DNA of 44,565 nucleotides from Candidatus Synchoanobacter obligatus (GTDB taxonomy: Bacteria > Pseudomonadota > Gammaproteobacteria > Comchoanobacterales > Comchoanobacteraceae), in the NCBI RefSeq assembly GCF_024259865.1, contig NZ_JAKUDN010000001.1, positions 325,741 to 370,305 on the forward strand. Reading direction: 5' to 3'. Within the stretch, counting starts at the first letter, position 1; each line of letters opens with the position of its first letter. The notes below the pieces were generated by a model. The model was not told where the DNA came from. It ran no database searches and worked only from the letters and a program-made list of their open reading frames with translations. Both the position numbers and the translations under genes were made by a program. Below, piece after piece: positions 21,691 through 29,564 of the stretch.

Positions 21691-22491
21691 TCATTTTTCT
21701 AATAAAAATGCATATACTTCCGACTTAGACACACCATGTATCTTCGCACAAGCCCCCGCACAATCAGAAACAGACAAATAGGACCGCAATATCAGCGCAT
21801 CCTCTTGCCATTTAGGCACTGCTTTTTGCCGATGAATCACCACACAAAACTCACCTTTTAAAGCATCTTGTTGCATCATGGCAATCACGTTAGAAATACT
21901 ACCTTTGTAATAGCTTTCAAACTTTTTACTCAGCTCTCTCATCACACACACCAGATGATCAGAACCATAAACTGCCTGTATATCATCACACATCGCTTGA
22001 ATACGATGTGGTGACTCATAAATAACACCACACATCCCTGACTTTTGCAATGTGGACAATTTACCCTTTCTTGCAGCTGATTTTGTTGGCAAAAAGCCTA
22101 AAAACTGAAAAGACTCTGCTGGAATACCACTTAAAGCCACTGCCACCACCAAAGCAGAAGGCCCTGGAACAACCGTCACTGGCCACCCCTTTTCCTGCCA
22201 GCTCGCTACCAACTGATAGCCTGGATCAGAGATACAAGGCATCCCTGCATCAGTGACCAACCCAATCCTCTCTCCTGGCAGTTCTTCTAAATGCTGGGTA
22301 ATATGCTGCTCAGTTTTTTGCCAATACCTCACCAACTTTGGCAAAGGAATCTCTAAAACCTGATAGAGTTTCTTGGTCATACCGATACTTTCACATAGTA
22401 CCACATCAACAAAAGCCATTGCTGAACGCATATGATCTGACACATCTTGTAAATTACCGATGGGGGTTGGAATAACAGTTAACGTCTTCAT
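21691..22491 (-). CDS. rsmI: 16S rRNA (cytidine1402-2'-O)-methyltransferase
   Basis: RsmI methylates the ribose of C1402 in the ribosomal P site. The tetrapyrrole-methylase-like SAM-binding motifs are complete: 'VIPTPIGNLQDVS' at the N-terminus, 'GLVTDAGMPCISDPGYQLV', 'VVPGPSALVVAVALSGIP', 'FLGFLPTKSAARK', 'YESPHRI' and 'RELSKKFE'. The length of 266 is a little under the usual ~285 because the C-terminal helical extension is short. It is transcribed towards rnpB, about 45 bases away, an arrangement found in other gammaproteobacteria. Confidence 0.94.
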   Translation of the reverse strand: MKTLTVIPTPIGNLQDVSDHMRSAMAFVDVVLCESIGMTKKLYQVLEIPLPKLVRYWQKTEQHITQHLEELPGERIGLVTDAGMPCISDPGYQLVASWQEKGWPVTVVPGPSALVVAVALSGIPAESFQFLGFLPTKSAARKGKLSTLQKSGMCGVIYESPHRIQAMCDDIQAVYGSDHLVCVMRELSKKFESYYKGSISNVIAMMQQDALKGEFCVVIHRQKAVPKWQEDALILRSYLSVSDCAGACAKIHGVSKSEVYAFLLEK

Positions 22492-22648
22492 GCGCCGGCT
22501 CCAAAATTTATATCATACCTGATAGTGCAAAAACTTCAATTGAGCCATGCCAGAATAATTTTCTTGCTTGACCATTTAGCCAATATATTGAATCTTTTAT
22601 CAAAGTCCAGTTTATGCTCATTTTATACCACCATGATATTTCTGCGCC
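22492..22648. other. Intergenic stretch upstream of rsmI without recognisable feature
   Basis: Together with the eroded small frame to its right (22649-22945) and 22946-23038, this makes about 550 bases with no convincing gene. I see AT-rich sequence, no RNA signature and no inverted repeat strong enough to call. The rsmI promoter should lie here on the minus strand, but I cannot choose between several weak -10-like hexamers. Confidence 0.4.
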
Positions 22649-22945
22649 CTACCACTTCTTAACACTCTTTTCTCTGAATGACTCACCGTAAAAATCATGA
22701 ATCAAAAGCCTCTTTCGGTCAACAACAGGGTCTGAAGTGTCACATCCAATAATCCTATTAGCCATTCCACGGGTAACACCCCCTTACTGCAAAATTGCAT
22801 TAACAAGATAACCTCCACAAAACTCAAGCGACGCTTCTGTTCCGCCAGCATTGAGAGAAATGGCGGTAAAGTGTTGCTCGACTCGCTTAGCCTCTGGTCC
22901 TTCATCAGCATATCGCTGTGGTCTTTTGATTGATCTTCTCATCAT
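22649..22945 (-). pseudogene. Small unknown frame interrupted by one TAA
   Basis: On the minus strand an ATG at 22945 opens a 53-residue frame with a basic start ('MMRRSIKRPQRYADEG') and a mixed, protein-like composition. It ends in a TAA at 22784-22786, and the very same frame then stays open for 44 further codons ('GGVTRGMANRIIGCDTSDPV' onward) to a TAG at 22649. This suggests one gene of about 98 codons broken by a single stop, although two unrelated small frames or chance cannot be excluded. No family was recognised. A weak AAGGAAG lies ~18 bases upstream of the ATG. Confidence 0.3.
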
Positions 22946-23038
22946 TTTTCTCTTTGTACTTCCTTAAAACCTAGTATCATTTTTATATACTTTCAACGAC
23001 TTATAAACATAAAACCGATACATGACACAAATTATTGA

Positions 23039-23067
23039 CAAAAAAAAGAGGAGCAAAGCCCCTCTTC
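23039..23067 (-). terminator. Rho-independent terminator of the small secreted-protein gene
   Basis: On the minus strand a hairpin with arms AAGAGGGGC and GCTCCTCTT (one mismatch, three-base loop) is followed directly by an uninterrupted run of T. It lies 20 bases after the stop codon at 23087. Confidence 0.9.
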
Positions 23068-23086
23068 TTTTAAGCCGTGAAGCTTA

Positions 23087-23602
23087 TTATGCAACATCAA
23101 CGTTGTATGTCGCAGCAATTGAAGTTGTCACTTCAGCATCAAGTACTTTACCCAAACTGTCAGCAGGGAAAGCAAATCCTGAACGAACATTAATGCCAAA
23201 TTCCTCATTTAGACGATATTGAACATCAGAGATGATTGATGGTGAGATAGACACATCAGAAGTATCATCAGCACGATCAATTTTAGCACCAACACCAATA
23301 GCTACTTTAACAGGAAGAACCGCAACATTCTCTGAAGTTACCGGTGTGAATTGACCCAATACATGTGCAGTTGCAGAAATTGCACCAGAAGTTCCTGCCG
23401 GCGTTGAGAATGCAGTGACACCAGCAATGACGTTGGTTGTTTCACTAACTGGGAAAGCATGCTGAGCACCCACCTGAATACCAATCACAGCATCGTCAGA
23501 ATGCGTCTTAGCTGAAACTGCAGTTCCTGCTTCTACTTTGATGTCGCTAGCGAATGATGCAGATGCTAACAAAGCAGCAGCCGTCATAGTTAAAAATTTC
23601 AT
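23087..23602 (-). CDS. Small secreted, probably outer-membrane beta-barrel protein
   Basis: A 171-residue protein with a clear signal peptide ('MKFLTMTAAALLASASFAS', cleavage probably after residue ~19). The mature part has alternating hydrophobic/polar strands and ends 'TTSIAATYNVDVA', without the usual terminal aromatic residue, so an outer-membrane barrel is likely but not certain. I recognise no named family. The ribosome site GGAGAT lies five bases before the ATG, and a strong terminator follows, so it is a monocistronic and possibly well-expressed gene. The upstream 220 bases are very AT-rich and contain repeated TTAATTAA-like sequence. Confidence 0.75.
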   Translation of the reverse strand: MKFLTMTAAALLASASFASDIKVEAGTAVSAKTHSDDAVIGIQVGAQHAFPVSETTNVIAGVTAFSTPAGTSGAISATAHVLGQFTPVTSENVAVLPVKVAIGVGAKIDRADDTSDVSISPSIISDVQYRLNEEFGINVRSGFAFPADSLGKVLDAEVTTSIAATYNVDVA

Positions 23603-23825
23603 TATAAATCTCCATTAATTAATTTAATTACTTTGCGGTATATTACCATACACTCAAGGATCACCAATGCCGAAACCAAAAAATCAGTTAACCACAGTCA
23701 TTCTAATTAATTAAAATTATGCTTTTTGACACTGGTAAGTGAAAAGAATTTATCACATCAAAAAATAGATCACAACACATCCATTGAAACAATATTCACT
23801 ATTATAGGGAAAACAACCAGATAAA

Positions 23826-24500
23826 TTAGCTATCAGCCCTATAAACCATGGCAATCGTACCATAGACTGCATACTTGGAAGGGGTAATAGCTACGGCAGT
23901 ACCTGGACCGTCACCAGATAGGGCAACGAACGCATTCTGTGCATAAAACCGCCCCCCAAGGTCCAACTCTAAGGCCCAGGTCATTAAAATACCTACCGCA
24001 GAAGATACCCCCACATCCGCATACCAAGCCGAATGTTCCTCTGCCTCATCACTAACTATGTGATAACCATACCTGGCATAACCACCCCCAGCGTGCACCG
24101 ACACCAAGGTGGCGGGATTAAACAAAAAACCCAATCGGCCAGAGCCTCCCATGCTATATTTATACTGACTATTAAATACCACGTCTTGTGTAACAAAAAA
24201 CTCCACATCAGTGAATCCGGATTCTACAAAAAATTGCCCACCAGTCACCCACAGATCACGCTCCCGCAAATACGAGGTGCTAAGGCGAACAAGCGGCGCT
24301 GCCGGCTCACGAAGTATAGTTGTAGATACAGCTCCATCATCTTCAAGTTCAAATTCAAAATCACCCGCAGGCGCTAAAGCCCCACCATGCACAGCAAAAC
24401 TCCACCCCGAAAATTGTGAGGGTATGTTGTCAAAGACATCATCAATCCCAAAAGCACAGGCACACACGGCGACCAAAAAAATACGTTTTAAGACCATCAT
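23826..24500 (-). CDS. Putative outer membrane beta-barrel protein
   Basis: A 224-residue protein starting with a signal peptide ('MMVLKRIFLVAVCACAFG'). The mature part shows amphipathic strands typical of opacity-type barrels ('GWSFAVHGGALAP', 'GSGRLGFLFNP', 'VSVHAGGGYARYGYHI', 'ALELDLGGRFYAQ', 'YAVYGTIAMVYRADS'). I set the start at 24500 because GAGGAG lies just upstream; a longer frame from 24521 would place that site inside the gene. The function is unknown; barrels of this size are often adhesins or small porins. It is divergent from the alpha/beta hydrolase. Confidence 0.72.
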   Translation of the reverse strand: MMVLKRIFLVAVCACAFGIDDVFDNIPSQFSGWSFAVHGGALAPAGDFEFELEDDGAVSTTILREPAAPLVRLSTSYLRERDLWVTGGQFFVESGFTDVEFFVTQDVVFNSQYKYSMGGSGRLGFLFNPATLVSVHAGGGYARYGYHIVSDEAEEHSAWYADVGVSSAVGILMTWALELDLGGRFYAQNAFVALSGDGPGTAVAITPSKYAVYGTIAMVYRADS

Positions 24501-24613
24501 AGACTCCTCAATTTTACCCATTTTAGCAAACCGTGCCCTTCCAAGCTATAAAAATTTTATATTATGATAACGTATTATATGGTAAACTATCACGTTTTAA
24601 ACGACCAAATCAC

Positions 24614-25753
24614 ATGCCCATCACACGATTTATTGCAAACCTTATTCGGCTACCATTCTTCCCACTAAGACTGATATGGACAGCTTATCTCTTCCCCCTT
24701 CAATTTAAAAAGGCCTTCTCCCAAAGACCCACGCACCCATTCAACATTAGGGATGCTCAAAACAACACCAACAACATCGATATCTTCATTCCCGGACGAG
24801 ATACCGACCCGACACTTATTCAGCACGATGCACCTGATGCCTTTTTCTTTCACAAAGGTGCTCAGCTACTGTGCTTCCCACCCCCTAGCTTCAGCCAACC
24901 ATACTTCCCCCTGTCCATAACCTCCTGGTCTGAGAGCATTCGAGAGTATATTAATAAACAGCCTGCTGATAAAACAATATACCTTGTGGGGCACTCACTT
25001 GGCGGCTTAGCCACAGGGACTGTTTACCCGAACCTCAAGGATATCCCCAAGAATGTTCATATCATCTTCATCAACAGCTTCAAAAGTTTATTTCATATTA
25101 TTTGGTACAACAAAACTGCAAACATTACCCTGGGGATGTTTCAAATCCTCCCTGCTGCAATAACCATGTTTATATTAGGACTCACGAAGTACAGTGGGAT
25201 TGTCCTGGCATCATCCATATTTTTTTCCAGCACACTTGCCATCTTACTGATGGCCAAACTCTACCACTATCTCATAACGGAAGAACGGTGGGCAATCTGG
25301 CAGCTAGATTATCGGTTTCTACAGTGCAATCTTCCTAGAAGTGCAATAGAACATTCTGAAGTTCTTCCCCTCATGCCCTATAATAATCAAATTCTCAATG
25401 CCTTACTGTGTTTACCCAGACTGGGGCTCAAGATTGCCTATTTAAGCGTCATTTTATTGTATAACGGTGTCGTTAACACCACAATCTGGACACTGCATCT
25501 AAGTAGCTTTCTATTAAATAGCCTCACAATTTGGCTTATGGACTGCCACCACATCATCTCCTATAGCAACGAAAACCAGCCTCTTTTGACTCACAACATC
25601 ACCACCTTTCAAGCACAAGACGATCCTATCATTCCTAAAGACGCGATGCTGTCAAAATACATTGGTCGGGATAATAAAAAAGAATCTGAGCAGATCGCCA
25701 GAGATCACGGCGTCTCAAATGAATTACTAGAGGACATAAGAAACTCTCTGTAG
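24614..25753 (+). CDS. Membrane-associated alpha/beta hydrolase (lipase-like)
   Basis: A 379-residue protein with the nucleophile elbow 'LVGHSLGG' (Ser at ~128) of lipases and esterases. Before it, 'IDIFIPGRDTDP' resembles the oxyanion strand, and near the C-terminus 'FQAQDDPIIPKDAML' looks like the strand carrying the catalytic Asp. The catalytic His is not obvious. Between these, two long hydrophobic regions (residues ~165-215 and ~270-310) are inserted and could anchor the enzyme in a membrane. I chose the ATG at 24614; an upstream ATG at 24533 overlaps the probable promoter region. The product could act on lipids in a host or bacterial membrane. tRNA-Thr follows four bases after the stop, on the other strand. 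Confidence 0.65.
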   Translation: MPITRFIANLIRLPFFPLRLIWTAYLFPLQFKKAFSQRPTHPFNIRDAQNNTNNIDIFIPGRDTDPTLIQHDAPDAFFFHKGAQLLCFPPPSFSQPYFPLSITSWSESIREYINKQPADKTIYLVGHSLGGLATGTVYPNLKDIPKNVHIIFINSFKSLFHIIWYNKTANITLGMFQILPAAITMFILGLTKYSGIVLASSIFFSSTLAILLMAKLYHYLITEERWAIWQLDYRFLQCNLPRSAIEHSEVLPLMPYNNQILNALLCLPRLGLKIAYLSVILLYNGVVNTTIWTLHLSSFLLNSLTIWLMDCHHIISYSNENQPLLTHNITTFQAQDDPIIPKDAMLSKYIGRDNKKESEQIARDHGVSNELLEDIRNSL

Positions 25754-25757
25754 AAAA

Positions 25758-25830
25758 TGCCGCGGGAGGGACTCGAACCCCCAACCTATCGATTACAAAT
25801 CGATTGCACTACCAATTGTGCTACAGCGGC
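25758..25830 (-). tRNA. tRNA-Thr (anticodon TGT)
   Basis: Cloverleaf arms are clear: D arm GCAC...GTGC, anticodon stem ATCGA/TCGAT with loop TTTGTAA (anticodon at 25795-25797), and T loop TTCGAGT. The acceptor GCCGCTG against CCGCGGC has a single T-C mismatch at 6:67. The discriminator A is followed by TTT, so CCA is not encoded. Confidence 0.93.
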
Positions 25831-25972
25831 AATTAACAAGCATTTTGCCTCCTTAAACTGCCAACGTCAAGCCTATTTTAAAAAAAATGCGCATTGAATC
25901 ATTGCATACCATTTGCAATCTCACCTAAAGCACCTTAAACTGTCTTTAATTGTTTTAATACCGAGCCGTCAT

Positions 25973-26635
25973 ATGACCTCAACCTATCCTTGGATCATCA
26001 ACATATTTGTTTGGTTTCTTCCAGTTCTTACAGCTATTAGTTGGCGTGAAGCCATCAAAGCATGGGTGTGCCACTACCGAGGGGACTCAACCGCAAAAAT
26101 GGCCGGACTTGGCTCATTTTCACTCATGAAAAACTTAGACCCAATAGGTTCAGCTCTTGCGCCTTTTGTCTTAATTATTCGTCATATTGGTTTCATCTAT
26201 GCCTGGGCAAAACCTTTAGATATTAGACCCAATTACCTGAACCGAGGCACCTTTGACGTCGGCTTGATTGTGTTCGCAGGAATCGCTTCAAACTTCATCA
26301 TGGCCATAGGCTGGGCATGGATTGGCTACATTGGACAGCACTTCATTCTTAATCCTAATGCCGCAAAATATGTGACTATGGCGGGCAAAAGTGGGGTATC
26401 CATCAACCTACTGCTATTTTTAATCCACATGATTCCCCTACCACCACTAGACATGAGTCAGCTTGTGCGCTTCTATCTCCCAAGATACATAAAAGCCTTC
26501 TACATTACGGTAGACTCAATAGGACACTACCTCATCTTTGTCATCATCTTCCTAAAGCTTGAAGAACCCTACCTCATGCCGATCATGAAGGCGCTCACCG
26601 ACTACTTATACTCAATCGTAGGATTTTCTCTTTAG
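25973..26635 (+). CDS. Site-2-protease (M50) homologue lacking the zinc-binding histidines
   Basis: The 220-residue membrane protein follows the short M50/S2P (YwhC-like) pattern closely: 'AISWREAIKAWVCHYRGDSTAKMAGLGSF', 'LDPIGS', 'YAWAKPLDIRPNYLNRGT', 'AGIASNFIMA' and 'INLLLFLIHMIPLPPLD'. The active-site HExxH, however, reads R25-E26-A-I-K29, so both histidine ligands are replaced while the glutamate stays. The later LDG motif is 'LDM': the aspartate ligand is kept but the glycine is lost. An active zinc peptidase is therefore unlikely. It may be a pseudo-protease that binds membrane clients. I chose the ATG at 25973; no strong ribosome site is visible. It overlaps proS by four bases at the 3' end. 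Confidence 0.78.
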   Translation: MTSTYPWIINIFVWFLPVLTAISWREAIKAWVCHYRGDSTAKMAGLGSFSLMKNLDPIGSALAPFVLIIRHIGFIYAWAKPLDIRPNYLNRGTFDVGLIVFAGIASNFIMAIGWAWIGYIGQHFILNPNAAKYVTMAGKSGVSINLLLFLIHMIPLPPLDMSQLVRFYLPRYIKAFYITVDSIGHYLIFVIIFLKLEEPYLMPIMKALTDYLYSIVGFSL

Positions 26636-28095
26636 TACGCTTTAGCAATCCAGGCAATGGTGTTGGTTGCATTGCCACTAAAGACACAAAGACCTTCTGT
26701 CTCACTTTGCGTCAGGCAACGAATCGAAGCCTGGTGATCCCCCAGTAACTGCTCATCTTCCGCACTACCTGCGTAAAACACTGTCACAAAACCACTGTTG
26801 CCAGATGAGAAATGATCCATGAGCGCTTCCTTATTGTCAACCACAAAAGTATTGTCATTCATAAAGTCCTGTGCGCGCTGGTACATGGTATGATGAATAT
26901 CTTCTAGTAACTCTGGTATTTGCATGACTTGATCTAAAGGCAGAAACTGCTTCTGACCGTAAGCCTGATCTCGCCTTGACAAACAAAACTGACTCTTATC
27001 CAAATCCTTTGGACCAATCTCAATCCGAATGGGCACACCTTTCTTCACCCACTCCCATGCTTTTGCGCCACCACGCAAATAATCCCGCTCATCAATCATC
27101 ACCCTCAAAGGCTTTTGATCAAAACTCAAGCCATCAAGTGCCGCTTTAAACTCTTGTACTGCCTCTGTCACTTTGGGATCATTCTTGGGGTTAATCGGTA
27201 AGATGACTATCTGAGTTGGTGACACTTTAGGTGGTAGCACCAAACCATCATCATCACCGTGCACCATCACAATGGCACCAATCATTCTGGTGGTCAATCC
27301 CCAAGATGTTCCATGGGCATGTACCAACTGGTTATTCTCATCACTATAGCTAATATCATAGGCTTTAGAAAAGTTTTGTCCCAAGTCATGCGATGTACAC
27401 CCTTGCAGTGCTTTACCATCTTGCATTAATAATTCTAATGTATACGTATGATCTGCACCAGAGAAACGCTCTAACTCCGATTTTTCACCAGCAATAGATG
27501 GCAGTGCCAACTGATCTTTTAAAAAGACCTGATAACACGCTTGCATCTCCAAAGAAAAGGCGTTGGCTTCAGTGGCGGAACAATGAAACGTATGACCTTC
27601 TTGCCATAAAAACTCTGTTGAACGCAAAAACAAACGGGTTCGCATCTCCCACCGCACCACATTGGCCCATTGGTTCAACTTCATCGGCAAATCACGATAA
27701 GAATGTATCCAGTCTTTGGCCAATGGCCCAATAATCGCTTCTGATGTTGGCCTAACTATCACCGGCTCCGTTAATTCTCCATCAGGCACCAATTGACCAT
27801 TTTCTTCTTTCAAACGAGAATGGGTGACCACCGCACACTCTTTGGCAAAGCCATCAATATGCTTGGCTTCAGATTGCAAAGCATCCATCCCTACAAACAA
27901 AGGGGCATAAAAATTCTGAGCACCTTTACGTTTGATCTCATCATTTAAGCCATTCTGAAGCAACTCCCAAGCACCATAACCCCAGGGTTTTATTACTTGA
28001 GTCCCTCGCACAGCACCATGGCCTGCTAGCGGAAGAACAACTTCCTGATACCAATTTGGGAAATCTTCTTGTCTGGTAGGAGATATTGCAGTCAT
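26632..28095 (-). CDS. proS: Prolyl-tRNA synthetase, archaeal/eukaryal-like (type 3)
   Basis: This class II synthetase charges tRNA-Pro. Class II motifs are seen: motif 2 around 'NVVRWEMRTRLFLRSTEFLWQEGHTFH' and motif 3 in 'SWGLTTRMIGAIVMVHGDDDGLVLPP', with 'VRPTSEAIIGPLAKDWI' before them. At 487 residues, with 'KPWGYGAWELLQ' near the start and a C-terminal zinc-domain-like extension ending in Tyr, it is the archaeal/eukaryal-like form. The bacterial form (~570 residues) with the inserted editing domain between motifs 2 and 3 is what most gammaproteobacteria have. The absence of the insertion means mis-charged Ala-tRNA-Pro must be cleared otherwise, for example by a free-standing ProXp/YbaK-type enzyme. 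Confidence 0.93.
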   Translation of the reverse strand: MTAISPTRQEDFPNWYQEVVLPLAGHGAVRGTQVIKPWGYGAWELLQNGLNDEIKRKGAQNFYAPLFVGMDALQSEAKHIDGFAKECAVVTHSRLKEENGQLVPDGELTEPVIVRPTSEAIIGPLAKDWIHSYRDLPMKLNQWANVVRWEMRTRLFLRSTEFLWQEGHTFHCSATEANAFSLEMQACYQVFLKDQLALPSIAGEKSELERFSGADHTYTLELLMQDGKALQGCTSHDLGQNFSKAYDISYSDENNQLVHAHGTSWGLTTRMIGAIVMVHGDDDGLVLPPKVSPTQIVILPINPKNDPKVTEAVQEFKAALDGLSFDQKPLRVMIDERDYLRGGAKAWEWVKKGVPIRIEIGPKDLDKSQFCLSRRDQAYGQKQFLPLDQVMQIPELLEDIHHTMYQRAQDFMNDNTFVVDNKEALMDHFSSGNSGFVTVFYAGSAEDEQLLGDHQASIRCLTQSETEGLCVFSGNATNTIAWIAKAY

Positions 28096-28194
28096 AACAT
28101 AAACCTATAAATTTACAACCATTTATCCATAGTCTTGAAAAATAGTCAAGCAATGTTAATGAAAACTGCGTTACATTCGATCTAGAAATATATA

Positions 28195-28223
28195 TTGACA
28201 TCAATACAATAATTTTTGATACT
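28195..28223 (+). promoter_or_regulatory. Sigma-70-type promoter of the outer membrane protein cluster
   Basis: A perfect -35 TTGACA (28195-28200) and a -10 GATACT (28218-28223) are separated by 17 bases. They lie about 35 bases upstream of the GGAGATGG ribosome site of the first gene in the cluster. Confidence 0.7.
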
Positions 28224-28257
28224 ATCAAAACATATGTGCTAATGGAGATGGCCAATC

Positions 28258-29547
28258 ATGAAGAAACTCTGCCCTGTAATACTCGGATTATTCTACTTCA
28301 CATCCTTTCAAAGCCAGGCCATAGGGAAAATTTCCATCAAGCCCAGCATCAGTATCTCTCAAAACACTCGCTCTGTAAACGCCACCTTTGAAAACGCCTT
28401 CTTTGGGACAAGATATAGTGAAACGGACCTTGGGGCTACCAAACTAGACCTAAAAATATCGAAGTTCATTCAAAAACCGTTCGGAACATCCGACGATAGC
28501 TCTTATGGTGGTAGCAAGTCTGAATACCAACTCCGAGGAATGACGTATCTTGCCTCTGACGTAGATAGCACAACAGATAGCGACAACGATAACAGCCCAG
28601 ATGGTAAAGCAAATACTAAAAGAACACACCTTGAAAACCAAGTTACCGGTAATTGGTCATTATTTAAAGCCGGTACAAATGAACGAGCCGACAAAAACTA
28701 TGCTGTTGATGGCTCAAACCTTAAGTTTGTTTCTGTAACAGGAACTGAGAAATTGGAACCTGTTACGTTCTCCGAAGACAACAAAAAAATAGATACCTCA
28801 TCACCATCTGTAACGGTCTCAGGAGTATCCGGAAGTGGTACAGAACATCCAAAATACCAGCTTAGCTCGGGCGGAGATTCTAGGGCCCAATCTGTTACCA
28901 GCGGTGACGCGTACTACGTCATTTTGAATGAGCCCGGTGACGATGACAGTAATGGTGTACCTAATCCGACTAACGCCTCAAAACTTCTACAGATGGGTAT
29001 TGCAGATACTGGTTTGCAGGGTGAGGGTAACCTTGGTGAAGTGACCGAGTCTGGTAATACCCGCTACTATGGTTTAAGTATCGGTGTGATGGCAGACATC
29101 CAGTTATCAGAAGGGTTTCACATAGCCTTAAAATCTGACTTATCCGCCCCAGTAGAGACTGTTGAAAACCAAGCCCGCCATGTAACCATCAAACCCGAGC
29201 TTGACGCATCACTTCGCGCTGGTCTTTTATTGGGCAATGCCAATGGATCTATTGGACTCTTGTATGGCATCACCCATGATCGGTATACAGTGGATATAAA
29301 AAGAGTGTCTAACGAGTCAGACAATCCCGGTACCAACATCCAAAGCTATGAGTTCACAGAAAACTACCTCAGCCGTGATTTGGTGGCCAATGTGAACATT
29401 TCTGAAGACATCTCAGCATTCTTTAGCGCTCAGTTGTCTGAAAACAATACCTCATTAAATATCAATAATGGTACTGCTGACGATACCAGCACAATTCCTT
29501 CACCAATGAATCAGCGCTTCTCTATTGGCGTTTCACTCAATTACTAA
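28258..29547 (+). CDS. Putative outer membrane protein, first of four in tandem
   Basis: A 429-residue protein with a signal peptide (residues ~1-21, ending 'FQSQA'). A long Ser/Thr/Asp/Gly-rich, low-complexity middle (residues ~85-255, including 'DSTTDSDNDNSPDG') looks like a surface-exposed region. The C-terminal ~165 residues alternate as beta strands ('YYGLSIGVMADIQLSEGFHIAL', 'LRAGLLLGNANGSIGLLYGI') and end 'RFSIGVSLNY', with a terminal aromatic as in BAM-inserted barrels. It has its own promoter and is followed after 17 bases by the next member. The family is unknown; an adhesin or porin role is inference. Confidence 0.72.
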   Translation: MKKLCPVILGLFYFTSFQSQAIGKISIKPSISISQNTRSVNATFENAFFGTRYSETDLGATKLDLKISKFIQKPFGTSDDSSYGGSKSEYQLRGMTYLASDVDSTTDSDNDNSPDGKANTKRTHLENQVTGNWSLFKAGTNERADKNYAVDGSNLKFVSVTGTEKLEPVTFSEDNKKIDTSSPSVTVSGVSGSGTEHPKYQLSSGGDSRAQSVTSGDAYYVILNEPGDDDSNGVPNPTNASKLLQMGIADTGLQGEGNLGEVTESGNTRYYGLSIGVMADIQLSEGFHIALKSDLSAPVETVENQARHVTIKPELDASLRAGLLLGNANGSIGLLYGITHDRYTVDIKRVSNESDNPGTNIQSYEFTENYLSRDLVANVNISEDISAFFSAQLSENNTSLNINNGTADDTSTIPSPMNQRFSIGVSLNY

Positions 29548-29564
29548 CCGCATAGGAGATTTAA

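Noticed and set aside
22702-22911. A 69-codon minus strand frame as a separate gene
   Set aside because: It overlaps in another frame the more protein-like frame that starts at 22945, and it has no ribosome site or recognisable family.
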